DNA of 17,509 nucleotides, taken from the NCBI GenBank assembly GCA_002437435.1, contig DJPV01000012.1:1-17509 (forward strand), in the 5' to 3' direction. Every line of letters starts with the position of its first letter. Within the stretch, counting starts at the first letter, position 1. The notes under the pieces were generated by a model that was not told the DNA's origin, did no database searches, and was given only the letters and a program-made list of their open reading frames with translations. This DNA is from Lachnospiraceae bacterium UBA6403 (GTDB lineage: Bacteria > Bacillota > Clostridia > Lachnospirales > Lachnospiraceae). The position numbers and the translations under genes were made by a program. Shown piece after piece: positions 1 to 6,342 of the stretch.

Positions 1-33
1 ATGAAATTCTGAAGGTACATGAATAAAAAAGTA

Positions 34-62
34 TTGACATCAACCTGAATCTGTGTTAGGCT
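34..62 (+). promoter_or_regulatory. Promoter of the tRNA operon
   Basis: A perfect TTGACA at 34-39 is followed after 17 bases by TAGGCT at 57-62, which matches TATAAT at three of six positions. It sits about 30 bases before the first tRNA and nothing else upstream in the window could drive the cluster. The -10 is weak; the call leans on the perfect -35 and exact spacing. Confidence 0.5.
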
Positions 63-94
63 TGATGAGTACGCCGTGGTATACCAGGTGTTAT

Positions 95-166
95 TCCTCG
101 ATAGCTCAATGGTAGAGCACTCGGCTGTTAACCGAGGGGTTGTAGGTTCGAGCCCTACTCGGGGAG
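95..166 (+). tRNA. tRNA-Asn (GTT)
   Basis: The acceptor arms 95-101 and 159-165 form seven pairs. The anticodon stem 120-124/132-136 holds a seven-base loop with anticodon GTT at 127-129, which reads Asn codons. The T-loop TTCGAGC is present. The discriminator is G166 and CCA is not encoded. It is the first gene of the six-tRNA operon. Confidence 0.96.
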
Positions 167-178
167 CTAATCTTATAA

Positions 179-250
179 GGCCCCATGGTCAAGCGGTTAA
201 GACATCGCCCTTTCACGGCGGTAACACGAGTTCGAATCTCGTTGGGGTCA
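179..250 (+). tRNA. tRNA-Glu (TTC)
   Basis: The acceptor arms 179-185 and 243-249 pair over seven positions with one G-T wobble. The anticodon loop 210-216 carries TTC at 212-214. The discriminator is A250, with no encoded CCA. It lies 12 bases after tRNA-Asn, consistent with processing from one precursor. Confidence 0.96.
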
Positions 251-263
251 TTTAATTAAATAT

Positions 264-336
264 GCCGATGTGGCTCAATTGGCAGAGCAGCTGATTTGTA
301 ATCAGCAGGTTATCGGTTCGAGTCCGATCATCGGCT
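264..336 (+). tRNA. tRNA-Thr (TGT)
   Basis: The acceptor arms 264-270 and 329-335 pair fully. The anticodon stem 290-294/302-306 holds a loop with TGT at 297-299, reading Thr ACN codons. The discriminator is T336 and CCA is not encoded. Confidence 0.95.
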
Positions 337-357
337 TTTTGCTGAAAAGCAATAAAT

Positions 358-439
358 GGGTGGATTCCCGAGTGGCCAAAGGGGACAGACTGTAAATCTG
401 CTGCGTAATGCTTCGATGGTTCGAATCCATCTCCGCCCA
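358..439 (+). tRNA. tRNA-Tyr (GTA)
   Basis: This is a class II tRNA with a long variable arm, which explains its 82-base length. The acceptor arms 358-364 and 432-438 pair, including a T-G wobble. The anticodon GTA is at 392-394 in a loop closed by 386-389/397-400. The discriminator is A439; CCA is not encoded. Confidence 0.95.
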
Positions 440-458
440 TTTCTTTTTTTATTTATAT

Positions 459-532
459 CGCGGGGTGGAGCAGTCTGGAAGCTCGTCGGGCTCATAACCC
501 GAAGGTCATAGGTTCAAATCCTGTCCCCGCTA
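459..532 (+). tRNA. Initiator tRNA-Met (CAT)
   Basis: The anticodon is CAT, and the anticodon stem carries the run of three G:C pairs (GGG/CCC next to the loop) that marks initiator tRNAs. Position 1 is C459 and position 72 is T531, so the top of the acceptor stem is unpaired (C1:U72), another initiator hallmark; many bacteria have C1:A72 instead. The remaining acceptor pairs 460-465/525-530 are all G:C. The discriminator is A532; CCA is not encoded. Confidence 0.95.
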
Positions 533-546
533 CTATTACGTAATAT

Positions 547-619
<73 letters not shown>

Positions 620-627
620 CGACTTTG

Positions 628-664
628 AAAAGCTGAAATCGTTAAGGTTTCAGCTTTTTGTTTT
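628..664 (+). terminator. Rho-independent terminator of the tRNA operon
   Basis: An 11-bp stem (628-638 with 648-658) encloses a nine-base loop. It runs into five T residues at 655-659 and, after one G, four more. Its position directly after tRNA-Phe makes it the operon terminator. Confidence 0.88.
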
Positions 665-728
665 ATCTGTAAAAAGAAAGACTGAAAGAAAAGCAGTTTC
701 AGGTGCTGATAAACAAGGAGTGTGCAGT

Positions 729-905
729 ATGGAGTTTAATGTTGGTCAGGTAATTAAAATGAAGAAGCCGCATCCATGTGGCGCAAATGAATGGGAGATC
801 CTTCGTGTTGGTATGGATTTTCGTTTGAAATGTAAAGGGTGCGATCATCAGGTGATGATACCGAGAAAATTGGTTGAAAAAAATTTCAAAGGCTTTATAG
901 AATAG
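729..905 (+). CDS. DUF951 family small putative zinc-binding protein
   Basis: This 58-residue protein matches the DUF951 pattern: HPCG near residue 17, then R-x-G-x-D-x-R, then CxxC at Cys35 and Cys38 followed by His40 and a VM-x-PRK block. Cys17, Cys35, Cys38 and His40 could form a small zinc site (inference). An in-frame GTG at 720 exists, but AAGGAG at 715-720 overlaps it and lies eight bases before ATG 729, so 729 is chosen. The family is widespread in Firmicutes just upstream of rpsF, as here, often near ychF. Its function is not established; the basic, compact sequence and position beside ribosomal genes suggest nucleic-acid or ribosome association, but that is inference. Confidence 0.9.
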   Translation: MEFNVGQVIKMKKPHPCGANEWEILRVGMDFRLKCKGCDHQVMIPRKLVEKNFKGFIE

Positions 906-936
906 CAAAAAAGTATTGAAATAATAGAAAAAATCC

Positions 937-965
937 TTGCAACACGGGGATCTTTATGATATTAT
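937..965 (+). promoter_or_regulatory. Promoter of rpsF-ssb-rpsR
   Basis: TTGCAA at 937-942 and TATTAT at 960-965 are 17 bases apart; each matches the sigma-A consensus at five of six positions. Transcription would start near 972, giving a leader of about 78 bases before rpsF. Confidence 0.75.
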
Positions 966-1016
966 TCTGTTCTGTGATGTGTTAATAATCATATATTTCC
1001 TTGCTCATATATCATA

Positions 1017-1034
1017 TATGGGCCAGAGACCATA
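1017..1034 (+). promoter_or_regulatory. Small hairpin in the rpsF leader, possible S6:S18 autoregulatory site
   Basis: TATGG at 1017-1021 pairs with CCATA at 1030-1034 around an eight-base loop. The 3' arm abuts the ribosome binding site AAGGAGG (1034-1040) of rpsF. An upstream segment (1006-1020) is also self-complementary. Many bacteria have an S6:S18-binding structure in this leader; this hairpin is in the right place, but I cannot confirm that it fits the known consensus. Confidence 0.35.
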
Positions 1035-1049
1035 AGGAGGTGCAATTAC

Positions 1050-1340
1050 ATGAACAAGTATGAGTTAACTTTAGTAGTTAATGCAAAGATTGATGAGGAT
1101 GCTAGAACAGCAGCAGTTGAGAAAGTAAAGGCTTACATCGAGAAAGCTAATGCAACTATCACTAATGTTGAAGACTGCGGACTTAAGAAGCTTGCTTATG
1201 AGATCCAGAAGATGGGCGAAGCTTGCTATTACTTCATTCAGTTCGATGCAGAAGCTGATGTACCAGCACAGCTTGAAGCTAATGTTCGTATCATGGAGCC
1301 TGTTCTCAGATATCTTTGCGTTCGTTTAGACGCTGAGTAA
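1050..1340 (+). CDS. rpsF: 30S ribosomal protein S6
   Basis: The 96-residue protein has the S6 start MNKYELTLVVNAKIDE and the internal GLKKLAYEIQKMGEACYY core typical of S6, and the C-terminal VLRYLCVRLD segment. Bacterial S6 is normally 95-130 residues, so it is full length. S6 binds 16S rRNA as a heterodimer with S18 on the small-subunit platform. AAGGAGG at 1034-1040 lies nine bases before the ATG. It is the first gene of the rpsF-ssb-rpsR operon, and its partner S18 is encoded two genes on. Confidence 0.97.
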   Translation: MNKYELTLVVNAKIDEDARTAAVEKVKAYIEKANATITNVEDCGLKKLAYEIQKMGEACYYFIQFDAEADVPAQLEANVRIMEPVLRYLCVRLDAE

Positions 1341-1355
1341 TAGGAGGAATTCCGC

Positions 1356-1796
1356 ATGAATAAAGTAATTTTAATGGGTCGTTTAACAAGAGATCCAGAG
1401 ATCAGATATTCTCAGGGGAATGATCAGATGGCAATTGCCAGATACACTCTCGCTGTAGATAGACGTTTTAACAGAAATGGTGATCAGACCGCAGATTTTA
1501 TTAACTGTGTTGCTTTTGGCCGTTCAGCAGAATTTGCTGAAAAGTATCTGAAACAGGGTACCAAGATCGTGGCTACTGGAAGAATCCAGACAGGCAGTTA
1601 TACCAATAAAGATGGAAACAAAGTATATACAACAGATGTTGTTATCGAAGATCAGGAATTTGCTGAGAGCAAAGGAAGTTCTTCATCAGATGGCGGAAGT
1701 TATCAGCCAGCTGGCAGACCTTCGCCTGCAAATGCAAGTGCAGAAGGTTTTATGAGTATTCCGGAAGGTATAGAGGATGATTTACCATTCAAGTAA
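1356..1796 (+). CDS. ssb: Single-stranded DNA-binding protein
   Basis: The protein is 146 residues. Residues 1-105 form the OB fold, starting [15 protein letters not shown] and including [21 protein letters not shown] and the [13 protein letters not shown] loop. A low-complexity Ser/Gly/Pro linker follows, and the acidic tip ends EDDLPFK. The tip recruits replication and repair partners; most bacterial SSBs end in Pro-Phe, so the terminal Lys after PF is a minor variation. TAGGAGG directly follows the rpsF stop, and only 15 bases separate the genes. Placement between rpsF and rpsR is the usual Firmicutes arrangement and identifies this as the housekeeping SSB. Confidence 0.97.
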   Translation: MNKVILMGRLTRDPEIRYSQGNDQMAIARYTLAVDRRFNRNGDQTADFINCVAFGRSAEFAEKYLKQGTKIVATGRIQTGSYTNKDGNKVYTTDVVIEDQEFAESKGSSSSDGGSYQPAGRPSPANASAEGFMSIPEGIEDDLPFK

Positions 1797-1813
1797 AGAA
1801 GGAGGTAAATACA

Positions 1814-2077
1814 ATGGCTTATACAAAGACAGATAGAGCAGACGCTCCAATGAAGAGAAGAAATATTCGTAGAAGAAAGAAAGTATGTGTATTCTGTGCA
1901 GATAAGACTGCTGTTATCGATTATAAAGATGCAAACAAGTTAAAGAGATACATCTCTGAAAGAGGTAAGATCCTTCCTAGAAGAATTACCGGTAACTGTG
2001 CTAAGCACCAGAGAGCTTTAACTGTAGCAGTTAAGAGAGCAAGACAGATTGCAATTTTACCATACGTAGTAGATTAA
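1814..2077 (+). CDS. rpsR: 30S ribosomal protein S18, zinc-ribbon form
   Basis: The 87-residue protein has the basic N-terminus RRNIRRRKK and the conserved core [32 protein letters not shown] and [13 protein letters not shown] of S18. It carries Cys25, Cys28, Cys62 and His65 (CxxC and CxxH), so it is the cysteine-containing, presumably zinc-binding form; the B. subtilis protein lacks these residues. GAAGGAGG lies just after the ssb stop codon. S18 pairs with S6, whose gene opens this operon. The strong terminator follows about 50 bases later. Confidence 0.97.
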   Translation: MAYTKTDRADAPMKRRNIRRRKKVCVFCADKTAVIDYKDANKLKRYISERGKILPRRITGNCAKHQRALTVAVKRARQIAILPYVVD

Positions 2078-2125
2078 TCTATATTCATTGGTTACACTGT
2101 AAGGTGTATACAATCTGAAAAAATG

Positions 2126-2163
2126 AAGGATGGTTGTGAAGTGATTCGCAACCATCCTTTTTG
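2126..2163 (+). terminator. Rho-independent terminator after rpsR
   Basis: A 13-bp stem (2126-2138 with 2147-2159, one T-G wobble) encloses an eight-base loop and ends in a run of five T residues at 2158-2162. It closes the rpsF-ssb-rpsR operon. Confidence 0.92.
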
Positions 2164-2165
2164 TA

Positions 2166-2211
2166 TTAAATGAGTCAGGTGAGATTTATAATCTGTATTT
2201 AGCTCATTTAA
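2166..2211. repeat. Inverted repeat upstream of the ABC transporter promoter
   Basis: TTAAATGAG at 2166-2174 is exactly inverted as CTCATTTAA at 2203-2211. A smaller repeat, AGAT/ATCT around TTATA (2182-2194), is nested inside. It ends eight bases before the -35 box at 2219. It could be a regulator site or a DNA cruciform; no known operator is recognised. Confidence 0.5.
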
Positions 2212-2213
2212 CG

Positions 2214-2284
2214 CTATATTGACGTCTCGAATCATCTGGGATAAAATTCTGATTAAAGATATAGCAGACGGCATGTCAATATAG
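2214..2284. repeat. Ten-base inverted repeat spanning the ABC transporter promoter
   Basis: CTATATTGAC at 2214-2223 is a perfect inverted match to GTCAATATAG at 2275-2284. A further five-base pair AATCA/TGATT (2230-2234, 2250-2254) lies inside. The left arm contains the TTGAC of the -35 box and the -10 box lies in the centre. Confidence 0.5.
2219..2247 (+). promoter_or_regulatory. Promoter of the ABC transporter genes
   Basis: TTGACG at 2219-2224 and TAAAAT at 2242-2247 are 17 bases apart, each five of six to consensus. Start of transcription would be near 2254, leaving a leader of about 108 bases before the ATP-binding gene. Confidence 0.7.
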
Positions 2285-2361
2285 TCAGATAACAGTGATG
2301 AGCAGTTAGCAGCAGACGAAAGCGAAAACAAAAATAGAACGTAAAATGTAAGGAGTCCTCT

Positions 2362-3072
2362 ATGACAGAGAAGATTGTACAGGTAGATCATATTACAAAA
2401 AAATATAAGAACCGGATGGTACTGGATGATGTATCGTTTTCAATTCAGACCGGGGATATTATTGGTCTGGTAGGTGGCAATGGAGCAGGAAAAACGACGC
2501 TGATGCGGGCAGTTGCGGGGAGTATTCCGATCAATGCAGGGGAGATCCGGTTTGAAGGAGAACGCAGAACACAGGATGTAGGGACTTTGATTGAAAATCC
2601 CAATATATATACAGATATGTCAGGAATTGAGAATCTTCGATATTTTGGTAGATTGTTTGGGGTAGAGGATGAAAATGCATATGAAAATATATTGCAGCAG
2701 ATGGGGCTTGCAGATGTCAGCAAGAAGCTGGTTGGCAGATATTCGCTTGGCATGAAGCAGAGACTTGGCATAGCGGTTGCGATGCTTGGTGATCCGCGCC
2801 TTTTGATCCTGGACGAGCCATTAAATGGCTTGGATGTACAGGGAATGCAGAACCTGGAAACATGTCTGATGATAATGCATGAGAAACGATCCATGGGAAT
2901 ATTGATCAGTAGTCATGTGATCGGTGAATTGGTAAAGATCTGTAACCGATATCTAATTATGGATCATGGAAGGATCTGCATGGAATATACAAAAGAAGAG
3001 CTGTTACAGCAAGCCCGCAGTGAGGATGCAATTGAAAACTATATTATTGATCAATTTCAAAAATCAGTATAA
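2362..3072 (+). CDS. ABC transporter ATP-binding protein, BcrA/LanF-like
   Basis: The 236-residue protein is a complete ABC ATPase. Walker A GGNGAGKT is at 38-45, the signature SLGMKQR at 128-134, Walker B LLILDEP at 147-153 and the switch histidine is His185. The segment GTLIENPNIY (74-83) has Glu78 where most ABC ATPases have the Q-loop glutamine; this E-loop is typical of lantibiotic-immunity LanF and bacitracin BcrA ATPases. AAGGAG at 2350-2355 is six bases before ATG 2362. With the membrane protein downstream it would form an exporter, perhaps for a membrane-active peptide or drug; the substrate is inferred from subfamily only. No histidine kinase or response regulator lies beside it. 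Confidence 0.9.
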   Translation: MTEKIVQVDHITKKYKNRMVLDDVSFSIQTGDIIGLVGGNGAGKTTLMRAVAGSIPINAGEIRFEGERRTQDVGTLIENPNIYTDMSGIENLRYFGRLFGVEDENAYENILQQMGLADVSKKLVGRYSLGMKQRLGIAVAMLGDPRLLILDEPLNGLDVQGMQNLETCLMIMHEKRSMGILISSHVIGELVKICNRYLIMDHGRICMEYTKEELLQQARSEDAIENYIIDQFQKSV

Positions 3073-3249
3073 ACATATGGTATCAGTGTAGAAATAGAAT
3101 ATCAAAAAAATAAAACAAATATAGCAGATTGGAATATAGATCAGAAAATAAACAGGATTAGAATAATACATCAGAGAAATAAATGGGATTAATAGATTAG
3201 AACGGCAAGTTACACAGAATAACAAGGAAGAAGGAAGGACAGGAAATAA

Positions 3250-4062
3250 ATGATGAATCAGATCATCCGGGCAGAGAATTACAGGATAAGAAAGAATAAG
3301 ACATTTCGTATCGCATGCGTTGTGATTGTTGGAATGGTATTGGTTGGATTTGCATTGTTTTATGCTGCGACGCATATTATATCTGGAGAGCTGATGGAAG
3401 CGGCAGGCGGATACGATACAGACATTGATGCTTTTACAGACATAAATCTGTTTGACTGTGCAGGGATAGCTGTTTCATTGATGCAGGTTCTTTCTATTTT
3501 ATATGCGATTGTGATCACGATCATGATCGGGGCAGAGAAGCGGAATGGCATTTATTCGCTGATGCTGGAACGTGGGTATCGGGCACACCAGATATATATG
3601 GGAAAATTATACGAGACGACAGTGATAGCGGCTATCAGTTATCTCCTATATGTAGTAGTATCGTTGATTGCCGGAGCGTTATTCTGGCATGGCACGATCG
3701 AACGCGAGGATGTGACAGGATTTATCCGTGTGTTCCTTCTGATGCTTATTATGTATGTAGTTTCTTCCTATATCTATATGGCAGTTGCGATGAATGTGAA
3801 AAATGCAGGAATGGCAGCTGCAATAAATCTTATTATTGTACTTTTATTCTCAACAGTGATAACCGGATTGGATCAGATCTTTGCTGATGGAGAAGCAGTT
3901 CTTCGTAAATACTGGCTTTTATCCGCGATCGAGCAGTTCGCCTATATTGATCATACGGCTACAACCATGCAGGAAACAATAATAGGATTGATAGAAGCGG
4001 TCATTTACGGTGGCCTTGCGGTATTTATAGGAAATACTGTATTTATAAAGAAAAAAAGATAA
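3250..4062 (+). CDS. ABC-2 type permease, partner of the upstream ATPase
   Basis: The 270-residue membrane protein has about six predicted helices. The first is near residues 19-41 after a basic N-terminus (RAENYRIRKNKTFR); others lie near 75-97, 118-145, 158-183, 190-210 and 238-262. The motif MIGAEKRNGIYSLMLERGYRAHQIYMGKL after the second helix is typical of BcrB/LanE-type permeases, where a cytoplasmic loop contacts the ATPase. ATG occurs at both 3250 and 3253 and the ribosome binding site (GAAGGAC, then AGGAAA) does not clearly decide between them. The 177-base gap after the ATPase is long for a transporter pair, very A-rich and without a recognisable ORF, promoter or terminator. Confidence 0.85.
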   Translation: MMNQIIRAENYRIRKNKTFRIACVVIVGMVLVGFALFYAATHIISGELMEAAGGYDTDIDAFTDINLFDCAGIAVSLMQVLSILYAIVITIMIGAEKRNGIYSLMLERGYRAHQIYMGKLYETTVIAAISYLLYVVVSLIAGALFWHGTIEREDVTGFIRVFLLMLIMYVVSSYIYMAVAMNVKNAGMAAAINLIIVLLFSTVITGLDQIFADGEAVLRKYWLLSAIEQFAYIDHTATTMQETIIGLIEAVIYGGLAVFIGNTVFIKKKR

Positions 4063-4146
4063 AATAAGCAGAAAAACAGAATATGAATGCTGATGGCTGC
4101 GTGATGTCATTTGGCTGATAAGCCATATGATAAAGTGTGGTTTTCG

Positions 4147-4175
4147 TTGACAAAACAAAGGGATGCGTTTATGAT
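4147..4175 (+). promoter_or_regulatory. Promoter of glnA
   Basis: A perfect TTGACA at 4147-4152 and TATGAT at 4170-4175 (five of six) are separated by exactly 17 bases. Transcription would start near 4182, just before the leader hairpin, giving a leader of about 110 bases. Confidence 0.8.
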
Positions 4176-4184
4176 TATTAAGAA

Positions 4185-4217
4185 CTTTAATGTGGATGGA
4201 TTCTGTCCACATTAAAG
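4185..4217 (+). promoter_or_regulatory. Twelve-base-pair hairpin in the glnA leader
   Basis: Bases 4185-4196 and 4206-4217 pair perfectly (CTTTAATGTGGA with its complement) around a nine-base loop that can close further by wobble pairs. It would be the first structure in the transcript. No T run follows, so it is not an intrinsic terminator. A second weaker pairing, AATGCA 4218-4223 with TGCATT 4254-4259, follows directly. Since an ANTAR RNA-binding regulator is encoded two features on, this is a candidate regulatory leader, but I do not see the two A..G hexaloops of the canonical ANTAR target. Confidence 0.55.
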
Positions 4218-4292
4218 AATGCAACAGTGGAATACTTTTATATAGCCAGGCGCTGCATTATATCAACATTAAGTAATGAAAAGGAGTATATT

Positions 4293-5624
4293 ATGGGTAA
4301 GTACACGAAAGCAGACATCTTAAGGATGGTAAAAGAAGATGATGTAGAGTTTGTCAGACTTCAGTTTACAGATATTTTTGGAGACCTTAAGAACGTTGCT
4401 ATAACTTCAAGTCAGATCGAAAAAGCACTGGATAATAAGATCATGTTTGATGGTTCTTCAATTGAAGGATTTGCAAGAATCGAGGAATCTGATATGTATC
4501 TCTATCCGGATTATGATACATATGAGACTTTCCCTTGGAGACCACAGCAGGGTAAGGTTGCCAGACTGATCTGTGATGTTTATAAGCCGGATGGCACTCC
4601 GTTTGAAGGTGATCCAAGATATGTTCTGAAGCAGGCATTGAAGGAAGCTGCTGATATGGGTTACATGATGAATGTAGGTCCTGAATGTGAGTTCTTTCTG
4701 TTCCAGACAGATGAGAATGGGTTACCAACAACAAATACTTACGAGCGCGCAAGCTATTTTGATCTTGGGCCGCTTGATTTCGGTGAGAATGCCAGAAGAG
4801 ATATGGTATTGACACTGGAACAGATGGGCTTTGAGATTGAGGCTTCCCACCATGAAGTTGCTCCTGCGCAGCATGAGATAGATTTCAAGTATGGAGAGGC
4901 ATTGAAGACTGCCGACAGCATCGAGACATTTAAGCTCGTTGTTAAGACAATTGCCAAGAAGCATGGATTGTGTGCTACATTTATGCCAAAGCCAAAGTAT
5001 GGCGTATGCGGTTCCGGTATGCATATGAATATGTCCTTATCAAAGGATGGCAAGAATATATTTGCAGATGACAGCGATAAGCTTGGCTTAAGCAAGGAAG
5101 CCTATTATTTCATCGCAGGTATTATGGAACATATGAGAGAGATGACAGCGATCACAAACCCATTAGTAAACTCATATAAGAGACTGGTTCCTGGTTACGA
5201 AGCACCAATCTATATTGCATGGTCAGCAAAGAACAGAAGTCCGTTGATCCGTATTCCAAGTGCAAGAGGAGCAGGAACAAGGGTAGAGCTTCGTTGTCCG
5301 GATCCAACAGCAAATCCATATCTGGCAATGGCTGTATGTTTAAGAGCCGGATTAGACGGAATCAAGAGACAGCTTCCACTTGTACCAAGTGTTGACAGCA
5401 ATATCTTTGAATTAACAAGAGAAGAAAAGAAAGCCAGACACATCGAGAGCCTTCCTGCAAATTTAAGAGAAGCTGTTTTATGTATGAGAGACAGTGATTT
5501 CATGAAGGAAGCACTTGGTGAGCATATCTTTACACGTTACACATCAGCAAAGTTAGAGGAGTGGAACGAATATACAAGACAGGTTACTGATTGGGAGATC
5601 AGCAATTATCTTTATAAAGTCTGA
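4293..5624 (+). CDS. glnA: Glutamine synthetase type I (GSI-alpha)
   Basis: The enzyme makes glutamine from glutamate, ammonia and ATP in the cytoplasm. The reading frame extends upstream to 4227, but GGAG at 4283-4286 sits six bases before ATG 4293, giving the usual 443-residue GSI-alpha length and the standard start [12 protein letters not shown]. Visible family blocks are [19 protein letters not shown] (51-69), [33 protein letters not shown] and [17 protein letters not shown]. Arg62 in the first block is the residue that gives B. subtilis-type enzymes feedback inhibition by glutamine and AMP. The length and lack of the GSI-beta insertion indicate no adenylylation control. It has its own strong promoter and structured leader, and an ANTAR regulator follows. 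Confidence 0.97.
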   Translation: MGKYTKADILRMVKEDDVEFVRLQFTDIFGDLKNVAITSSQIEKALDNKIMFDGSSIEGFARIEESDMYLYPDYDTYETFPWRPQQGKVARLICDVYKPDGTPFEGDPRYVLKQALKEAADMGYMMNVGPECEFFLFQTDENGLPTTNTYERASYFDLGPLDFGENARRDMVLTLEQMGFEIEASHHEVAPAQHEIDFKYGEALKTADSIETFKLVVKTIAKKHGLCATFMPKPKYGVCGSGMHMNMSLSKDGKNIFADDSDKLGLSKEAYYFIAGIMEHMREMTAITNPLVNSYKRLVPGYEAPIYIAWSAKNRSPLIRIPSARGAGTRVELRCPDPTANPYLAMAVCLRAGLDGIKRQLPLVPSVDSNIFELTREEKKARHIESLPANLREAVLCMRDSDFMKEALGEHIFTRYTSAKLEEWNEYTRQVTDWEISNYLYKV

Positions 5625-5670
5625 TCAAATGCCAGGATATCTAAATTAAAATTAAAGTAGTATCAAAGAG

Positions 5671-5728
5671 GTAATACAGACACCCATTTTATGGGTGCCT
5701 GTGTTGCTATATTACAGAATTAATCTGT
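5671..5728 (+). promoter_or_regulatory. Tandem RNA hairpins between glnA and the ANTAR gene
   Basis: The first hairpin pairs 5671-5686 with 5692-5707: the core CACCCA/TGGGTG has a five-base loop, then one A-C mismatch, then nine more pairs including wobbles. The second is ACAGA/TCTGT at 5714-5728 with loop ATTAA. Neither is followed by a T run, so an ordinary intrinsic terminator is unlikely. They may cause partial termination, mark an RNA processing site or serve as an RNA-binding target. Confidence 0.45.
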
Positions 5729-5778
5729 TCTATGAAAATACAAAAGACTGAAAATTGGTCGGGTGAGAGGTTGTTGTT

Positions 5779-6330
5779 TTGGTAAATGTAATTGTACTAT
5801 TTGCAAAGATAGAAGAGGCAAAAAGCATAAAAAATCTTTTGGTTCGACATGGTATCAATGTAACCCAGGTATGTACGACCGGAGCACAGGCTGCACAGGC
5901 AGCTGATGCATGTGATGATGGGCTTATTATATGTGGATATCAGTATCCGGATATGTTGTTTTCGGAACTGGCTGCAAATATACCGGATTATTTTGATATG
6001 CTTGTAATCGCATCTCGTGTGCATTATGAGGCATGTAGAGAGAGTGGAATCGCATGCCTGTCGATGCCGCTTCGTACGCAGGATTTTATCAATACGGTTT
6101 CTCTGACAGTTGAAAATATTCTGTGGGAACGTAAGAAACGCAAGACAAAACCAAAGGAACGTACAGAAGAAGAAAAAAAAGTAATTAAGGCTGCAAAGCT
6201 GAAATTGATGAACGATAATGGGTTTGATGAGCAGGGCGCTCATCGGTATCTGCAGAAAAAGAGCATGGATAATGGTATCAATATTGTTGAGATGTCGTAT
6301 ATGATACTGGATAATACAGCACTGTTTTAA
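5779..6330 (+). CDS. ANTAR-domain RNA-binding antiterminator, NitR-like
   Basis: The 183-residue protein has a degenerate receiver-like half (about 1-115) and a C-terminal ANTAR domain (about 130-180) with EEEKKVIKAAKLKLMNDNGF, then A-x-RYLQKKSMDNG and IVEMSYMIL. ANTAR proteins bind paired hairpins in nascent RNA and prevent termination, usually of nitrogen genes. In clostridia such a regulator (NitR) is encoded beside glnA, which is the arrangement here. The start is TTG 5779, the only in-frame start near GAGAGG (5765-5770), eight bases upstream. Where a receiver would carry its phosphorylated Asp, this protein has CGYQYPD with Gly53, so control by phosphorylation looks unlikely (inference). 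Its stop codon overlaps the dapF ribosome binding site. Confidence 0.88.
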   Translation: MVNVIVLFAKIEEAKSIKNLLVRHGINVTQVCTTGAQAAQAADACDDGLIICGYQYPDMLFSELAANIPDYFDMLVIASRVHYEACRESGIACLSMPLRTQDFINTVSLTVENILWERKKRKTKPKERTEEEKKVIKAAKLKLMNDNGFDEQGAHRYLQKKSMDNGINIVEMSYMILDNTALF

Positions 6331-6342
6331 GGAGGCACGAAT

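Noticed and set aside
252..440. A 62-residue open frame on the minus strand across the tRNA cluster
   Set aside because: It is antisense to tRNA-Thr and tRNA-Tyr and is explained entirely by their conserved bases.
2251..2279. A divergent minus-strand promoter from the inverted TTGACA at 2279-2274
   Set aside because: The bases 17-18 further on (TTAATC or TAATCA) match the -10 consensus poorly and no minus-strand gene lies to the left.
4112..4125. The hairpin TGGCT-GATA-AGCCA after the permease gene as a terminator
   Set aside because: Only five base pairs and no adjacent T run; too weak to list as a terminator.
4267..4278. The small hairpin CATT/AATG just before the glnA ribosome binding site as an ANTAR hexaloop
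   Set aside because: Its possible six-base loop TAAGTA has G at position 4 but T instead of A at position 1, and the stem is only three to four pairs.
4227..4292. An upstream extension of the glnA frame by 22 codons
   Set aside because: It runs through the leader structures, and the ribosome binding site GGAG is placed for ATG 4293, which gives the standard GSI start.
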